DNA of 64,000 nt from G963704535 sp963704535. Lineage in GTDB: Bacteria; Chloroflexota; Chloroflexia; Chloroflexales; Roseiflexaceae. Every line of letters starts with the position of its first letter. The first letter of the stretch is position 1. The DNA lies in NCBI GenBank assembly GCA_963704535.1, contig OY969916.1, positions 4,402,001 to 4,466,000 on the forward strand, given 5' to 3'. Position numbers and translations under genes: made by a program. Below the pieces are notes generated by a model that did not search any database, was not told where the DNA came from, and saw only the letters and a program-made list of their open reading frames with translations. This document shows positions 38,957 to 48,814 of this stretch, one piece after another.

Positions 38957-39355
38957 AGATTAGCAAGATGATCGGGCAGCGACCAAGGAGGATCAGGTGG
39001 CGCGCGGCCACCGTTATGCTGTGCCAGTGGGTTGCTATGTGGCCGGCGCGGCGCCGTATGGTACAGAGAAAGGACCGCCCTTGGCGCCCCCCAGACGCAC
39101 CCCCTCCGCTTCCTCCTGCTGGCCCTGCTGCTGCTCGGCGGCCCTTGCCTGGCGCTTGCCTACGCCAGCCCCGGCTGCGTCACCCACTGACATCGTCGTA
39201 CTGTTTCCAGGCAGCCTCACGGGCAGCACCACAACGGCCCCTGGCCCAGCCGACGCACTCTTTACCTCGCTTGCCGATCAGCATCCACAATGGTATGCTT
39301 TCATTGAGAAATAGAATAGAATGAGCTGTGCTCTGTGTCTATCGTGAGGCATGTT
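38957..39355 (+). pseudogene. decayed secreted-protein remnant
   Basis: One frame encodes an evident signal peptide (THPLRFLLLALLLLGGPCLA) ending at a stop near 39,190, and a second frame continues with PTDIVVLFPGSLTGSTTTAP to a stop at 39,314. Together they look like one short exported protein broken by a frameshift. No family recognised. Confidence 0.4.
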
Positions 39356-40477
39356 ATGATCGGTAGATGTGCGATAGCCATGCTGATAGGTGGATTGCTA
39401 GCCGCCTGCGGTGATACACCCCAAGTGGTTCCGCTTACCGCTTCGGCAGTTTCCCCAACTGCTGTCCCAACTGTTCCAGTGCCACTTGCCGCTTCGGCAG
39501 TACCCCCAACTGCCGCCCCGGCAACTCCTACGCCTGCCGAAGCCTCGTTCGCACCGATCTCGGCATCACCGGTACCGACGCCAACTATGAGCGCCAGCCC
39601 GAGCGCGCGATCTGGGCATGAATTGGTCTACCACGGGCGGCTCGGTATGGTGCTGCTCATCAATGGCGATCACATGCCAGACCCGGACGAAGTCGCGGCC
39701 GGCAAAGTCTGGGGGTGGGACGGGCAGGGATGGCGTGTCGTCAGCACTGACGGGCCAACGGTGCGTAGCCTGGGCGGCGTGGCCTACAACTCGGCCCGTG
39801 ATCGCCTGGTGCTCTATGGTGGTGGGACTTCACCCCAATGTGAGACCGACACCTGGGAGTGGGATGGGCAGCGCTGGGAGCGCAAAGATGTCCCACCCGC
39901 AGAGATCTGTGACCACTTCGCGATGGTCTACGACGCGGCGCACGGCAAGACGGTGCTGGTCGGCGGTCAAGCCCCTGGCGTGAAACTGCGCGCCGGCACC
40001 TGGGAGTGGGATGGGCAGCGCTGGTCTCAGGCCAACGCGACCGAGCCACCACCACGCGTCCACTATGCGTTTGCCTACGACAGCATCCGCAAGAAGATTG
40101 TGCTTTTCGGTGGCCGTAATGGGCAGCGAACATTCGGCGACACCTGGGAGTGGGATGGGAACGCCTGGCAAGAAATCAAGACCAGCGCTGGCCCTACACC
40201 CCGCGAGGGTGCGCGGATGGCGTTTGATACGCAGGCCGGTAAGCTGGTCCTCTTCGGCGGCGGTCGCACACCACTTGCCGATACCTGGACCTGGGATGGC
40301 GTGCAGTGGTCGAAGGTCGCTGATAGCGGGCCGCCAAGCCGCGCCTATTATGCGATGGCCTATGATATTGCACGTGGCAAGATCGTGCTCTTCGGTGGCT
40401 ACGACGGACAAAACAACCTCGCCGACACCTGGGAGTGGGATGGCCGGGCCTGGGCCTGCGTTGCTGGCTGCCAATGA
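39356..40477 (+). CDS. kelch-repeat lipoprotein
   Basis: 373 residues. The start MIGRCAIAMLIGGLLAACGD gives a lipobox LAAC, so it should be lipid-anchored outside the membrane. A Pro/Thr-rich spacer is followed by six kelch-like blades, each with a VLFGG or VLYGG turn and a TWEWDG motif, likely a six-bladed beta-propeller. Ligand unknown. Confidence 0.85.
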   Translation: MIGRCAIAMLIGGLLAACGDTPQVVPLTASAVSPTAVPTVPVPLAASAVPPTAAPATPTPAEASFAPISASPVPTPTMSASPSARSGHELVYHGRLGMVLLINGDHMPDPDEVAAGKVWGWDGQGWRVVSTDGPTVRSLGGVAYNSARDRLVLYGGGTSPQCETDTWEWDGQRWERKDVPPAEICDHFAMVYDAAHGKTVLVGGQAPGVKLRAGTWEWDGQRWSQANATEPPPRVHYAFAYDSIRKKIVLFGGRNGQRTFGDTWEWDGNAWQEIKTSAGPTPREGARMAFDTQAGKLVLFGGGRTPLADTWTWDGVQWSKVADSGPPSRAYYAMAYDIARGKIVLFGGYDGQNNLADTWEWDGRAWACVAGCQ

Positions 40478-40598
40478 CAAGCGCTCGTCACCAAACCAAT
40501 CGCTGGCGCCGCTCGCACCACCCTCAAGCCTTGGTTGATCGGTGGTGTCCGCACCACCGTCTAGCATAGACCTACCATAACCGCAGTAAGGAGCAGCC

Positions 40599-42731
40599 AT
40601 GCCTGTGGAGATCAGGGTTGGCCCGCCAGTGATTACGATCAACCAGGGCAACACCTTCATGATCACTGATCTGCGCGGGGAGATCGACCCATATCAGGCG
40701 CACGGTGTCTTCGCGCAGGACACGCGCTTCGTCAGCGCTTACCGGCTGACAATCAACCAGTTGCCCTGGACACTGCTCTCGTCCAGCACGCTGACGTACT
40801 ATGCGGCCAGCTTCGAGTTCGTCAACCCGGCGCTCCATACTGAGGACGGTGATGTACCCGAGCGCACCGTTGGCCTGTCGTTGAGCCGAGAGATCGCGCA
40901 AGCCATCGACGAGCGCTTCACGATCGCAAACTATAGCCTGCGTCCGGTACGCTTCTTCTTGGAGCTGCTGCTGCGCTCCGATTTCGCCGATATCTTCGAG
41001 ATCCGCAGCAAGAAGATCGTGAGGCGCGGGCGCGCAATCACCGATTGGGACACGAGCCGCGGCCACTTGACGACGAGCTACGAGCACCACGATTTTCGGC
41101 GCTGCTGCCGGCTGGATGTCGTCGAGAGCGACAGCGCTCCGCTGTACGCGAATGGCCGCCTATATTACGAGATCGCGCTTGAGCCCGGCCAGCGCTGGCA
41201 TGCGCGCAACACGATCCACCTGATCAGCCAGGGCGAAGCAGGCGTGGACCGGCCGCCGCCCGCGGAGAAGCGCCACGAGGCCGATGAGCGTCAGGCCACC
41301 TGGCACAAGGTCTCGACTCAGCTGACCAGCGCCAACGAAGATGTTTACCGTGCCTACCGACAGTCGATCGAGGACATGGGCGCACTGCGGTTGGAGGGCG
41401 ACGACGCCTCGGCAGAAACCTGGACCCCCGCCGCCGGCATCCCCTGGTACGCCACATACTTCGGTCGCGACTTGCTGATTGTGGCGTTCCAGTCGATGGC
41501 CGTCAACCCAGGGTTGGGCGTCGGAACCCTCTACAAGCTCGCCCAGCTCCAGGCGACCGAGACTGACGACTGGCGCGATGCACAGCCCGGCAAGATCCTC
41601 CACGAGATCCGCTTTGGCGAGCTGGCGCATTTCCGCAAAGTGCCGCACATACCCTACTATGGCACTGCCGACGCGACGCCACTGTACCTGGTCGTGCTGC
41701 ACGAGACCTGGAAGTGGAGCGGCGACCGCGCCCTGATCGAGCAGCATCGCGACACGGCCGAGCGTTGCCTCCAGTGGATCGACCAGTACGGCGATCTGGA
41801 CGGCGACGGCTTCCAGGAGTACCAGAAGCGCTCGCCACAGGGACTTGACAACCAGGGCTGGAAGGACTCGGGCGACTCGGTTGTCTACCCGGACGGCTCA
41901 CTCGCCAAGGCGCCAATCGCGTTGTGCGAGCTACAGGGCTATGTGTATGATGCGAAATGTCGTATGGCCGAAGTCTTCGAGGCACTGGGCGAGCAGGAAC
42001 GCGCCGCTGCACTCCGCCAGGATGCCAACGAGTTGCGCCAGCGTTTCGAGGCCGCGTTCTGGGATGAAGACGAAGGCATCTATTGTTTTGGACTGGACGA
42101 CCAAAAGCGCCAGATCCGCAGTGTGGCCTCAAACGCCGGGCACTGCCTGTGGTCGGGGATTGCCAGCGTCGAGCGTGCCGCGCGCCTCGTGCGCCGACTG
42201 ATGCAAGACGACATGTGGAGCGGCTGGGGGATACGGACCTTGAGCGCGCGTCACGTGGCCTACAACCCGCACAGCTACCATCGCGGCACGGTCTGGCCGC
42301 ACGACAATGGGATCATCGCGGCCGGCTTTAAGCACTATGGCTTCGCCGACGAGGCCTCTCGACTAGCGCGCGACATCTGGGAGGCGGTCAGCGACTTCGA
42401 CTTCTATCGGCTGCCGGAGCTGTACGCTGGCTTATCACGCGCCGACAGTCGCTTTCCGGTGCAGTACCTTGGTACGAATATCCCCCAGGCCTGGGCAGCC
42501 GGGACGATCTTCCATCTGCTACGAACCATCCTGGGCCTGCGAGCCGACGCGCCGAACGGCCGCCTGTACGTAGCTCCGACGTTGCCAAACTGGCTGCCCG
42601 ACGTGACGCTCAGTGGGCTGTGCTGTGGCCAGGCGCGGCTCACGCTGCGCTTCTGGCGCGACGGCGACGCCTCGCGCTGGGAGGTGGTGGGACAGGAGGG
42701 TGAGATCGAGGTGGTAGACGAGCAGGCGTAA
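40599..42731 (+). CDS. amylo-alpha-1,6-glucosidase (glycogen-debranching-like)
   Basis: 710 residues. The N-terminal glycogen-debranching-type beta domain (MPVEIRVGPPVITINQGNTF, GVFAQDTRFVSAY) is followed by an (alpha/alpha)6 barrel: AAGIPWYATYFGRDLLIVAF near residue 280 and QGLDNQGWKDSGDSV near 415, then HRGTVWPHDNGIIAAG near 565. It probably hydrolyses alpha-1,6 branches or related alpha-glucosides. AAGGAGCAGCC precedes the ATG. It stands alone in an accessory stretch. Confidence 0.9.
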   Translation: MPVEIRVGPPVITINQGNTFMITDLRGEIDPYQAHGVFAQDTRFVSAYRLTINQLPWTLLSSSTLTYYAASFEFVNPALHTEDGDVPERTVGLSLSREIAQAIDERFTIANYSLRPVRFFLELLLRSDFADIFEIRSKKIVRRGRAITDWDTSRGHLTTSYEHHDFRRCCRLDVVESDSAPLYANGRLYYEIALEPGQRWHARNTIHLISQGEAGVDRPPPAEKRHEADERQATWHKVSTQLTSANEDVYRAYRQSIEDMGALRLEGDDASAETWTPAAGIPWYATYFGRDLLIVAFQSMAVNPGLGVGTLYKLAQLQATETDDWRDAQPGKILHEIRFGELAHFRKVPHIPYYGTADATPLYLVVLHETWKWSGDRALIEQHRDTAERCLQWIDQYGDLDGDGFQEYQKRSPQGLDNQGWKDSGDSVVYPDGSLAKAPIALCELQGYVYDAKCRMAEVFEALGEQERAAALRQDANELRQRFEAAFWDEDEGIYCFGLDDQKRQIRSVASNAGHCLWSGIASVERAARLVRRLMQDDMWSGWGIRTLSARHVAYNPHSYHRGTVWPHDNGIIAAGFKHYGFADEASRLARDIWEAVSDFDFYRLPELYAGLSRADSRFPVQYLGTNIPQAWAAGTIFHLLRTILGLRADAPNGRLYVAPTLPNWLPDVTLSGLCCGQARLTLRFWRDGDASRWEVVGQEGEIEVVDEQA

Positions 42732-42750
42732 GAGTAATCCACTTTGCCGC

Positions 42751-42960
42751 TTACGCCGGGGTCTTCGCGGCAGGGCGCCCGCGCACTCGCCGCCAGACGC
42801 GCCCGATGACGACCTGGCCGCGAATGAGGAGGTTGGGCAAGCAAGTGGCCAGGAGGGCGGCGCACAGCAGGAACACGAGCATCGGCCAGAAGACCCGCTT
42901 GGAGCGACGGAAGAGTAGCGCGGCGACGCTCCCGACGATGATCAGTAGCAAGATTTCCAT
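42751..42960 (-). CDS. small membrane protein
   Basis: 69 residues: two hydrophobic helices (EILLLIIVGSVAALLF and FWPMLVFLLCAALLATCL) and a basic C-terminus. GAGGTCAC precedes the start. Convergent with the glucosidase gene. No family recognised. Confidence 0.55.
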   Translation of the reverse strand: MEILLLIIVGSVAALLFRRSKRVFWPMLVFLLCAALLATCLPNLLIRGQVVIGRVWRRVRGRPAAKTPA

Positions 42961-43029
42961 CGTGACCTCCTCTGCCTATTGCACTGTTTCCTGGTTGTAG
43001 TACACTCCATATTTAAGCGGCGGTGATCA

Positions 43030-43347
43030 TCACCTTTCGCGGAGATTCCTGCACAAAGGGCGCGGAAAGATAACCCCAACCGCCTCCTGCTCGGCCAGCT
43101 TGCGGGTATTTGCCTCCATCAGTTCGGCTATCCGCCCGCGCACCCCGTCGCCGGTCGTATAGCGGATAGTGATGCCGACCGCCGCGGCTACCGTTCGCCG
43201 CACGTCGGCGAGGAGCTGCGCCTCTGCCGGCGTCGGAAGCACCGCCGGCCAGCCGCTGCGCGTGTGGCGCAGGTGGCGCGGGGTCTGTGCCTCGGCCGCC
43301 TGGCCCACGGCCGCGCGCTGAACCCATCCCTCGACGGACTCACACAA
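43030..43347 (-). CDS. hypothetical protein
   Basis: 105 residues. The second half (LADVRRTVAAAVGITIRYTT, ELMEANTRKLAEQEAVGVIF) has codon use like a real gene and looks alpha/beta, but I recognise no family. The first 35 residues may not belong to it. Confidence 0.4.
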   Translation of the reverse strand: MCESVEGWVQRAAVGQAAEAQTPRHLRHTRSGWPAVLPTPAEAQLLADVRRTVAAAVGITIRYTTGDGVRGRIAELMEANTRKLAEQEAVGVIFPRPLCRNLRER

Positions 43348-43412
43348 CCATGCTATAGTCTCCTCTGTTCACGATCTGGATTCTTGTCAATCACAGAGAG
43401 TAGGAGGATTGA

Positions 43413-43949
43413 ATGAGCGAGACGACACCGCAAACCGAGAGTACGCATCCGCTGCTTGCGATATGGCAACAGCATATATATGCGGAGTTTGTCACCAAGG
43501 ACGTTGAAGCCGCCCTTGCAACGATGATCGAGGATGCCCATGTGCTGCTCGTCCCGGTGGGCACGGGCGGCCGTGGCAAGGACGCCGTTCGCACCTTTTA
43601 CGCGACATCCTTTATCCCGAACATCCCCCCCGATCTCGTCGCGACTCCGATTTCCCAGATCATCGGTAGCGACTATTTGGTTGAAGAAGCGGTCCATACC
43701 TTCACGCATACTCTGCCAATGGAGTGGATGATTCCGGGGGTCCCGCCAACTGGCAGACGTGTGGAAGTTGCAGTGGTCGGCATTATCAAATTCCGCGATG
43801 GGAAAGTCGCCCATGAACACTTGTACTGGGATCATGCCTCAGTCTTAGTTCAACTGGGGCTGCTGGATAGCCACACGCTGCCGGTGCTTGGCGCTGAAAG
43901 TGCCCAGAATGTCCTCTCATACAGCGACACAAAGATGGATGCAGGATAG
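43413..43949 (+). CDS. SnoaL-like/NTF2-fold protein
   Basis: 178 residues, cytoplasmic. An alpha+beta barrel typical of SnoaL-like ester cyclases: YAEFVTKDVEAALATMIEDA, GTGGRGKDAVRTFYATSFIP, and IIKFRDGKVAHEHLYWDHAS at the end. GTAGGAGG lies just before the ATG. Substrate unknown. Confidence 0.85.
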   Translation: MSETTPQTESTHPLLAIWQQHIYAEFVTKDVEAALATMIEDAHVLLVPVGTGGRGKDAVRTFYATSFIPNIPPDLVATPISQIIGSDYLVEEAVHTFTHTLPMEWMIPGVPPTGRRVEVAVVGIIKFRDGKVAHEHLYWDHASVLVQLGLLDSHTLPVLGAESAQNVLSYSDTKMDAG

Positions 43950-44951
43950 CCATTCCGCTTCGTACGCGAGAGCGTTACTTGTTTAAGGTTGTCGGGTGCA
44001 GCAGGTTCGTGGCGACTGAACGGCAGCCGGTGGGCTGATTGTTCGCTCAATCCCATCCTGGCGCCACGTTTTCGTTCGTTGCCTCTTTTGGCAGGATCAA
44101 CTGGCAGATTTCCAGCTTCGTATACCTGCGAACGTTGCTCTGCCAGCGCTGCCGCCAGCGGTTGAGCCGCGGTACACCTCGATCTCCATCGGCTGCCCCC
44201 TTCACGCGATTCGACCGTGTGCGCGAGTAGAGCATAGAATGGGTCGGGTGATGGGAGCGGGGTGGAGGTGTCCCGCATCATAGACACAAAGATGCCCGCC
44301 GGGTCAACACCCAGCGGGCGCCTTCGAGAAGAGATAAGCTGTATCGGCAAGTTCGATACACTCCAACAGAGCATCCCAGGATCGAGAAAATACGTCGTGT
44401 GTATTTAACCAACTAACGACAGTATCTTTCACCGTGAGCGACAGCAGCGGTTCGCAGGATACAGATTCCGCGATACTTTACTGCACCAGAGATCCATTAC
44501 AATAGCGGATCGTTCTATTTTCCTCAACCTCATTTTGAACTGCGGTGCCGGCAGAAGGTAGCCATCGAAGCGGAGCTAGAGTTGCCCGTTCAAGCGCACC
44601 CACCTCGCCGATAGCGAAGCCCCAGCTATGACGGCTGGGGCTTTCGCTTGTGAGCGCCGCCCCCCTTGACGACCTGTCGCCGGGCGCATCAAAGGCAACG
44701 CCCCGATCACTCAAGATCAGAGGTGCTGCTCTAAATACACCTGGAACACCACTGCCGCACGTTCATATACTCGCAAAACGACTGACCATCATTGATCATT
44801 CGTTCATCCTCCTCTACCAACCCGACTCCTCCCCATCGTCTGCACCGTTGTACGATCAGCAGGGCAATAAGCTCCGGCGATGCCCTCGCGATCCCATGAC
44901 CCCGTCTGTCCGGATCTTGGCACCGCACCATAACGCACGACAGAGGACACG
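43950..44951. other. 1-kb region without a convincing gene
   Basis: Short open frames on both strands show no recognisable protein. Two hairpins are clear: GCCCGC-CGGGT-CAAC-ACCCA-GCGGGC at 44,294-44,319, and a larger one at 44,613-44,648 listed separately. Confidence 0.5.
44613..44648. terminator. terminator-like hairpin
   Basis: AGCGAAGCCCCAGC and GCTGGGGCTTTCGCT close on TATGACG with one bulge. It is nearly symmetrical and could end transcripts in either direction. Confidence 0.6.
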
Positions 44952-45967
44952 ATGGTTCAGCACATCATCACCCGCATCGGAGCGATCTTTTCCTGGTGGA
45001 TGCAAAACATTCGGACTCGGAAATCACTCATGGAGAAGGCAATGTCTCTGGGCATCGGCCTCTTTGCTATCTGCTGCGTCTGCTCGGTGGGCTTGGGTGC
45101 GGTGCGCGGCGCGGGACAGGCGATCGGCATCGTGCCCACCAGCACTCCACGACCGCCGACTTTAACATCAGGACCGGCCAACACTCCAGAGCCAACCAGG
45201 ACCCCACCGCCCACACCTCCTCCAGCACCAACGAAGCTCCCGGCACCAACCGAGACTTCGACGCCGACCCCGGCTCCACCGACTGCTGTTCCGAGCGTCT
45301 TAGGAGCGAGCGCATCGCGGCCAGAGTTGTCGAGGTGATCGACGGTGATACCCTGGACGTTGACCTGAGCGGGAAGGTGGTTCGCCTCCGGCTAATCGGC
45401 ATCGACACGCCAGAGACCAAAGATCCGCGCAAGCCGATCGAGTGCTTTGGGCAGGAGGCATCGGCCAGAGCCTACGAACTGCTGAACAGCCAGGCGGTCG
45501 AGCTGGAAGCCGATCCCAGCCAGGACGATCAGGACCAATATGGGCGACTGCTGCGCTACGTGTGGCTGCCGGATGGCCGGCTGTTCAATGAGGAGATGAT
45601 CGCGCAGGGCTACGCCTTTGAGTACACCTACCGTGTGCCGTACAAATATCAGGCCGAGTTCAAAGCGGCAGAGCAGGCAGCCCGTGAAGCGCAGCATGGG
45701 CTGTGGTCGGCGATGAGTTGCAACGGCCAACATATCCCGGCCCAGCAAACTCCACCGACTACTGCGCCGCTTCAGCCATCACCAGCACCCACGCAGGTGC
45801 CGGCGCAAGCCGGTACATGTGATCCCTCTTACCCTGGCGTCTGTATTCCACCCACACCGCCTGATCTAGATTGCAAAGATATTCCGTATCGGCGTTTCCA
45901 GGTTTTGCCGCCTGATCCGCATCGTTTTGACGGGAACAAAGACGGCGTCGGCTGTGAGAACAATTAA
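44952..45967 (+). CDS. exported thermonuclease-like nuclease with Excalibur domain, one-base frameshift
   Basis: Starts MVQHIITRIGAIFSWWMQNI with one membrane helix near residue 37-58, then a Thr/Pro linker. The frame then shifts near 45,305: the linker frame stops at 45,338 while the nuclease domain reads on from IAARVVEVIDGDTLDV, VRLRLIGIDTPETKDP and DQYGRLLRYVWLPDGRLFNE, containing the SNase Arg and Glu residues. A C-terminal Excalibur calcium motif, FDGNKDGVGCE, follows. One missing base restores 338 residues. It would be an anchored extracellular nuclease for DNA scavenging. Confidence 0.78.
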
Positions 45968-46042
45968 GTAGATGCACCGCGCACTATGCCCAAGTCGGCC
46001 TGCTTGGCGAGGAGGGGTTGCTCCAGTTCGGTCGGGTCTGTC

Positions 46043-46462
46043 ATGTCGTGGAACCGTGATTGGAATGAGTTCAATAAAGATGTTATCGAGCAGTTTCGTG
46101 CGACTGGCGGCCAGGTTCCTGGCAGAAAATATCCACTCATACTGCTGACGACGAGGGGAGCCAAGACAGGATTGCCTCGTACAACTCCACTGAACTATAG
46201 CACCGATGGCGACCGCATCATTGTGATTGCCTCCAAAGCTGCATCCCCAACCCACCCCGATTGGTATCATAATCTCGTCGCCAACCCTGAAGCGATTATC
46301 GAGATAGGCAGGGAGACGTTTCCGGTGAGCGCGAAAATTGCTGAAGGGGAAGAGCGTGAGCGACTCTTCAACGCCCAGGCGGCGCTGATGCCGTTTTTCG
46401 CTGGGTACCAGCAGCAGACGACGCGCCCGATCCCGGTCGTTATCTTTGAGCGGATTGGCTGA
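46043..46462 (+). CDS. DDN-type (F420-linked) nitroreductase-family protein
   Basis: 139 residues. The start MSWNRDWNEFNKDVIEQFRA is chosen by family fit. LILLTTRGAKTGLPRTTPLN and SPTHPDWYHNLVANPEAIIE are hallmarks of deazaflavin-dependent nitroreductases related to Ddn of mycobacteria. A cofactor F420 or FMN role is expected but not proved by sequence. Confidence 0.85.
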   Translation: MSWNRDWNEFNKDVIEQFRATGGQVPGRKYPLILLTTRGAKTGLPRTTPLNYSTDGDRIIVIASKAASPTHPDWYHNLVANPEAIIEIGRETFPVSAKIAEGEERERLFNAQAALMPFFAGYQQQTTRPIPVVIFERIG

Positions 46463-47709
46463 GTATGCTGAGCGCCCTCAAAGCGCGAGCAGTAGCCTGT
46501 GCCAGATGAGCTGCTGCCGGTCGTCCAGTAGCCGTAAGTGGATCTGATGACTACGGTGGGGCTTGTTGGCTGGGGAGGTGGTGGCCGTTGAAGCAGATTC
46601 TCTTTCCACTCGCAATCGCATAAGTCTTGCGGTGGTATCCGGCGTACTCGTAGATTTCCTCGTGTATCAGCGCCATGAACCGTCTCCACACAGGCAGCAG
46701 GGGGCAACCCTGCTCACCCCCTCTGCACATCACTCATCCGCACTTCCGCCGCTGCGCTCCTCACCGGCCGCAATGATCTTCGAGGTCGTGACCGACCAGG
46801 CGATCGTCTCGTCGAGTAGCTCCTCAATCAATGCGACCCATTCAGGCTTGATGAAGTGCGCTCGTAGAAGATAGTCTTTGATTGGCGTCGGGATGTTCGC
46901 CCTGATCGGCGTGATCTCTTTGGTCTGGGTCGTGCCTGCGCCACATCGGTGCCAGGACCAAGTGGGGATCGAGCAGTAATAGAATGGGTCATTCGAGCGC
47001 ACTGTTACGCCCGGCCTCGCACAGCCAGCCACTATAGATATGGCGTTCTTTGGTCTGGAGGCTGGTAGACCATTGAAGCAACGGATCAGCCACGCGGAGC
47101 AGTGGGCGCCGCGCCGGGCCACGGCTGAAGGGGCGCTCATCGCTGCTCGTGCGCGTCTCCTGGTGCGAGATTCGGTTTGCCGAGTGTGGGGCAGTGCGCG
47201 CCGCAGCCGTGTGAGGAGGCGATGCAGATCTGCGTCGTTGTTGTGGCTGCACAGCGCTTCCAGGTAGGCCAGCGCCTCGGTCGCCGCAACCAGAAGGTCG
47301 GGAGCCAGGTCATCGGCAGCAACCGGGAGTTGGTAGCCGTGGTGGAGATACCTGCTTCGCTATCGCTTGAGGGAAGAGAAACAAAAATTGGTGGGGAGTG
47401 TGGAATTTACCCCCCTTTGAAATGTTGTGGTGGAATGACGGGAACTAATCCACCGAGCGCTGAACGTTGGAGATGGGTAGCGGAAAGGGCAAGATTTGCC
47501 CCAACTCCCGAACAGCCCGCGATTCGCTTTCAGAACGGGTTGCCCTGAGTCTTAGTGGGCAGACAAGGATCGAATCCTACCAAACCAGCCTAAAAGGATG
47601 GCGGGGAGCATGGGATCGACCCCCAGAAAACAATGCACACTTCTAGGATAGCGGGCACGCTGGTTGGTGCTATAAGTGGGAAGTGTTCCCCATGCTGCCG
47701 GCCGAGATG
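46463..47709. other. gene-poor region with decayed fragments
   Basis: No full gene. On the minus strand, 46,730-47,000 encodes NIPTPIKDYLLRAHFIKPEW and EELLDETIAWSV, coding-like but unplaced. Two tRNA-like T-arm and acceptor ends (minus strand) lie near 47,554-47,577 and 47,600-47,625 (GGATTCGATCC...TCTGCCCA and GGGTCGATCCC...CCCCGCCA), both degenerate. Confidence 0.4.
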
Positions 47710-47713
47710 TCTG

Positions 47714-47757
47714 TGGCTCCCCGACGTGGATTCGAACCACGAACCTACTGATTAACA
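47714..47757 (-). other. tRNA-Asn 3' fragment, probable attachment site
   Basis: Minus strand: CTGTTAATCAGTAGGTT, i.e. the anticodon loop with GTT and the 3' anticodon stem, then the T arm CGTGG-TTCGAAT-CCACG and TCGGGGAGCCA. The matching 5' anticodon stem (expected ACTGA) is absent: the base before the loop is unrelated sequence. So crossover was probably at or near the anticodon loop. A tyrosine integrase gene ends 50 bases away. Confidence 0.75.
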
Positions 47758-47806
47758 GACATCTCCACCGTGACCAAAGCGATCAACACGGGTAGAGGTG
47801 CAGTGA

Positions 47807-48814
47807 TTATAGCACGGAGCGCCGACCTGTCAACGTCCTCTCTGATCTCTCGCCAGCCGCACCGAAGGCTTGATCGTAGAGCGCCTTGAGCCGTACCGGC
47901 GTGTCGCGCGTGTAGATTCGCGTGGAGGCCGGGTCGCGGTGGCCGAGAAACTGCCCGACTTGCGACTCGTCCAGCCCACCCTCCAATCCTCGCTTCGCGA
48001 AGCTATGTCGGAACCAGTGGACCGGGCAGCCGGGTGGCAGCATCACACCGGCCGCGCGCGCGATTCGTTTGATCACGTTGCGCACCGAGTCTGGTGACAT
48101 CGCACCGCCGTTGTTTCGGATGCTCGTTCCCCGAAAAAGTGGGCCGATATCACGCGGGCCGCGTCGCACAAGGATGTAGCGAATGAGCGCGACCGCGCCC
48201 GGCGGCTGCCAGAAGACGGGCCGCCAATGGCGCCCCTTCCCACGCACCATCGCCTGGCGCTCCCGCAGATCGACGTAGCGATCGTCGAGCGAACAGAGTT
48301 CGCCGACCCGCATACCTGACTCGATCAGGAGCCACAAGATTGCACGATTCCTCGCGGCAGTTTCGGCACACGCTGAGTCACATGCCGCCAAGAGCCGCTG
48401 GAAGGTCGCTTCATCGCAATACTCGCGCGGTGGCTCCTCAACAATCGGCGCGGGGATGCGGTCGTTAGTGAAAAAGCGTGTCTGGGCAGGAGTCAACAAC
48501 TCCTCACCGTCGAGAAAGCGCCAGAAGGCACGCAAGGTGCGCCGCGCGGCAGCGACCGAGGCCGGTTTCAGCCCGATCTGGTTGGTCTCATGAGGGTATG
48601 GGTGATCTTCAAACGGGCGCTTGGCTACCTCCAGGTAATGCAGGTAGTCCCGAAAGTCGTCAATGCCCACATCAGCGACTGCCTCACCCGCATCTGGCTG
48701 GCGCAGACGCCAAACCGACCAGTCGGTGAGCCAGCGCCGATACTGCCGGCACGTCTCGCGTGTACGTCGGCGGCGGTGGTCCAAGAACAGCTCGATCGCT
48801 CGTGGGATTTTCAT
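47807..48814 (-). CDS. tyrosine recombinase/integrase
   Basis: 335 residues. N-terminal SAM-like core-binding domain (about 1-120), then the catalytic domain with Arg in ESGMRVGELCSL, Lys in MVRGKGRHWRPV, HWFRHSFAKRG (H-x-x-R), LGHRDPASTRIYTRD (the second His and the tyrosine nucleophile). Placed next to a tRNA-Asn fragment and reading toward it, it is the integrase of the element that extends to the right. Confidence 0.92.
   Translation of the reverse strand: MKIPRAIELFLDHRRRRTRETCRQYRRWLTDWSVWRLRQPDAGEAVADVGIDDFRDYLHYLEVAKRPFEDHPYPHETNQIGLKPASVAAARRTLRAFWRFLDGEELLTPAQTRFFTNDRIPAPIVEEPPREYCDEATFQRLLAACDSACAETAARNRAILWLLIESGMRVGELCSLDDRYVDLRERQAMVRGKGRHWRPVFWQPPGAVALIRYILVRRGPRDIGPLFRGTSIRNNGGAMSPDSVRNVIKRIARAAGVMLPPGCPVHWFRHSFAKRGLEGGLDESQVGQFLGHRDPASTRIYTRDTPVRLKALYDQAFGAAGERSERTLTGRRSVL

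Noticed and set aside
44650..45165. 171-codon plus-strand frame before the nuclease gene
   Set aside because: It overlaps the better supported nuclease start, which has its own AGAGGA site, and shows no family likeness.
37650..47757. A single 10-kb element bounded by two tRNA-Asn direct repeats
   Set aside because: The T stems differ and neither end has a complete tRNA, so they are not the two ends of one insertion. No integrase lies between them.
47714..47790. Functional tRNA-Asn
   Set aside because: The 5' anticodon stem, D arm and 5' acceptor do not pair with the conserved 3' half; the TATAAT-like string upstream is simply the end of the integrase gene.
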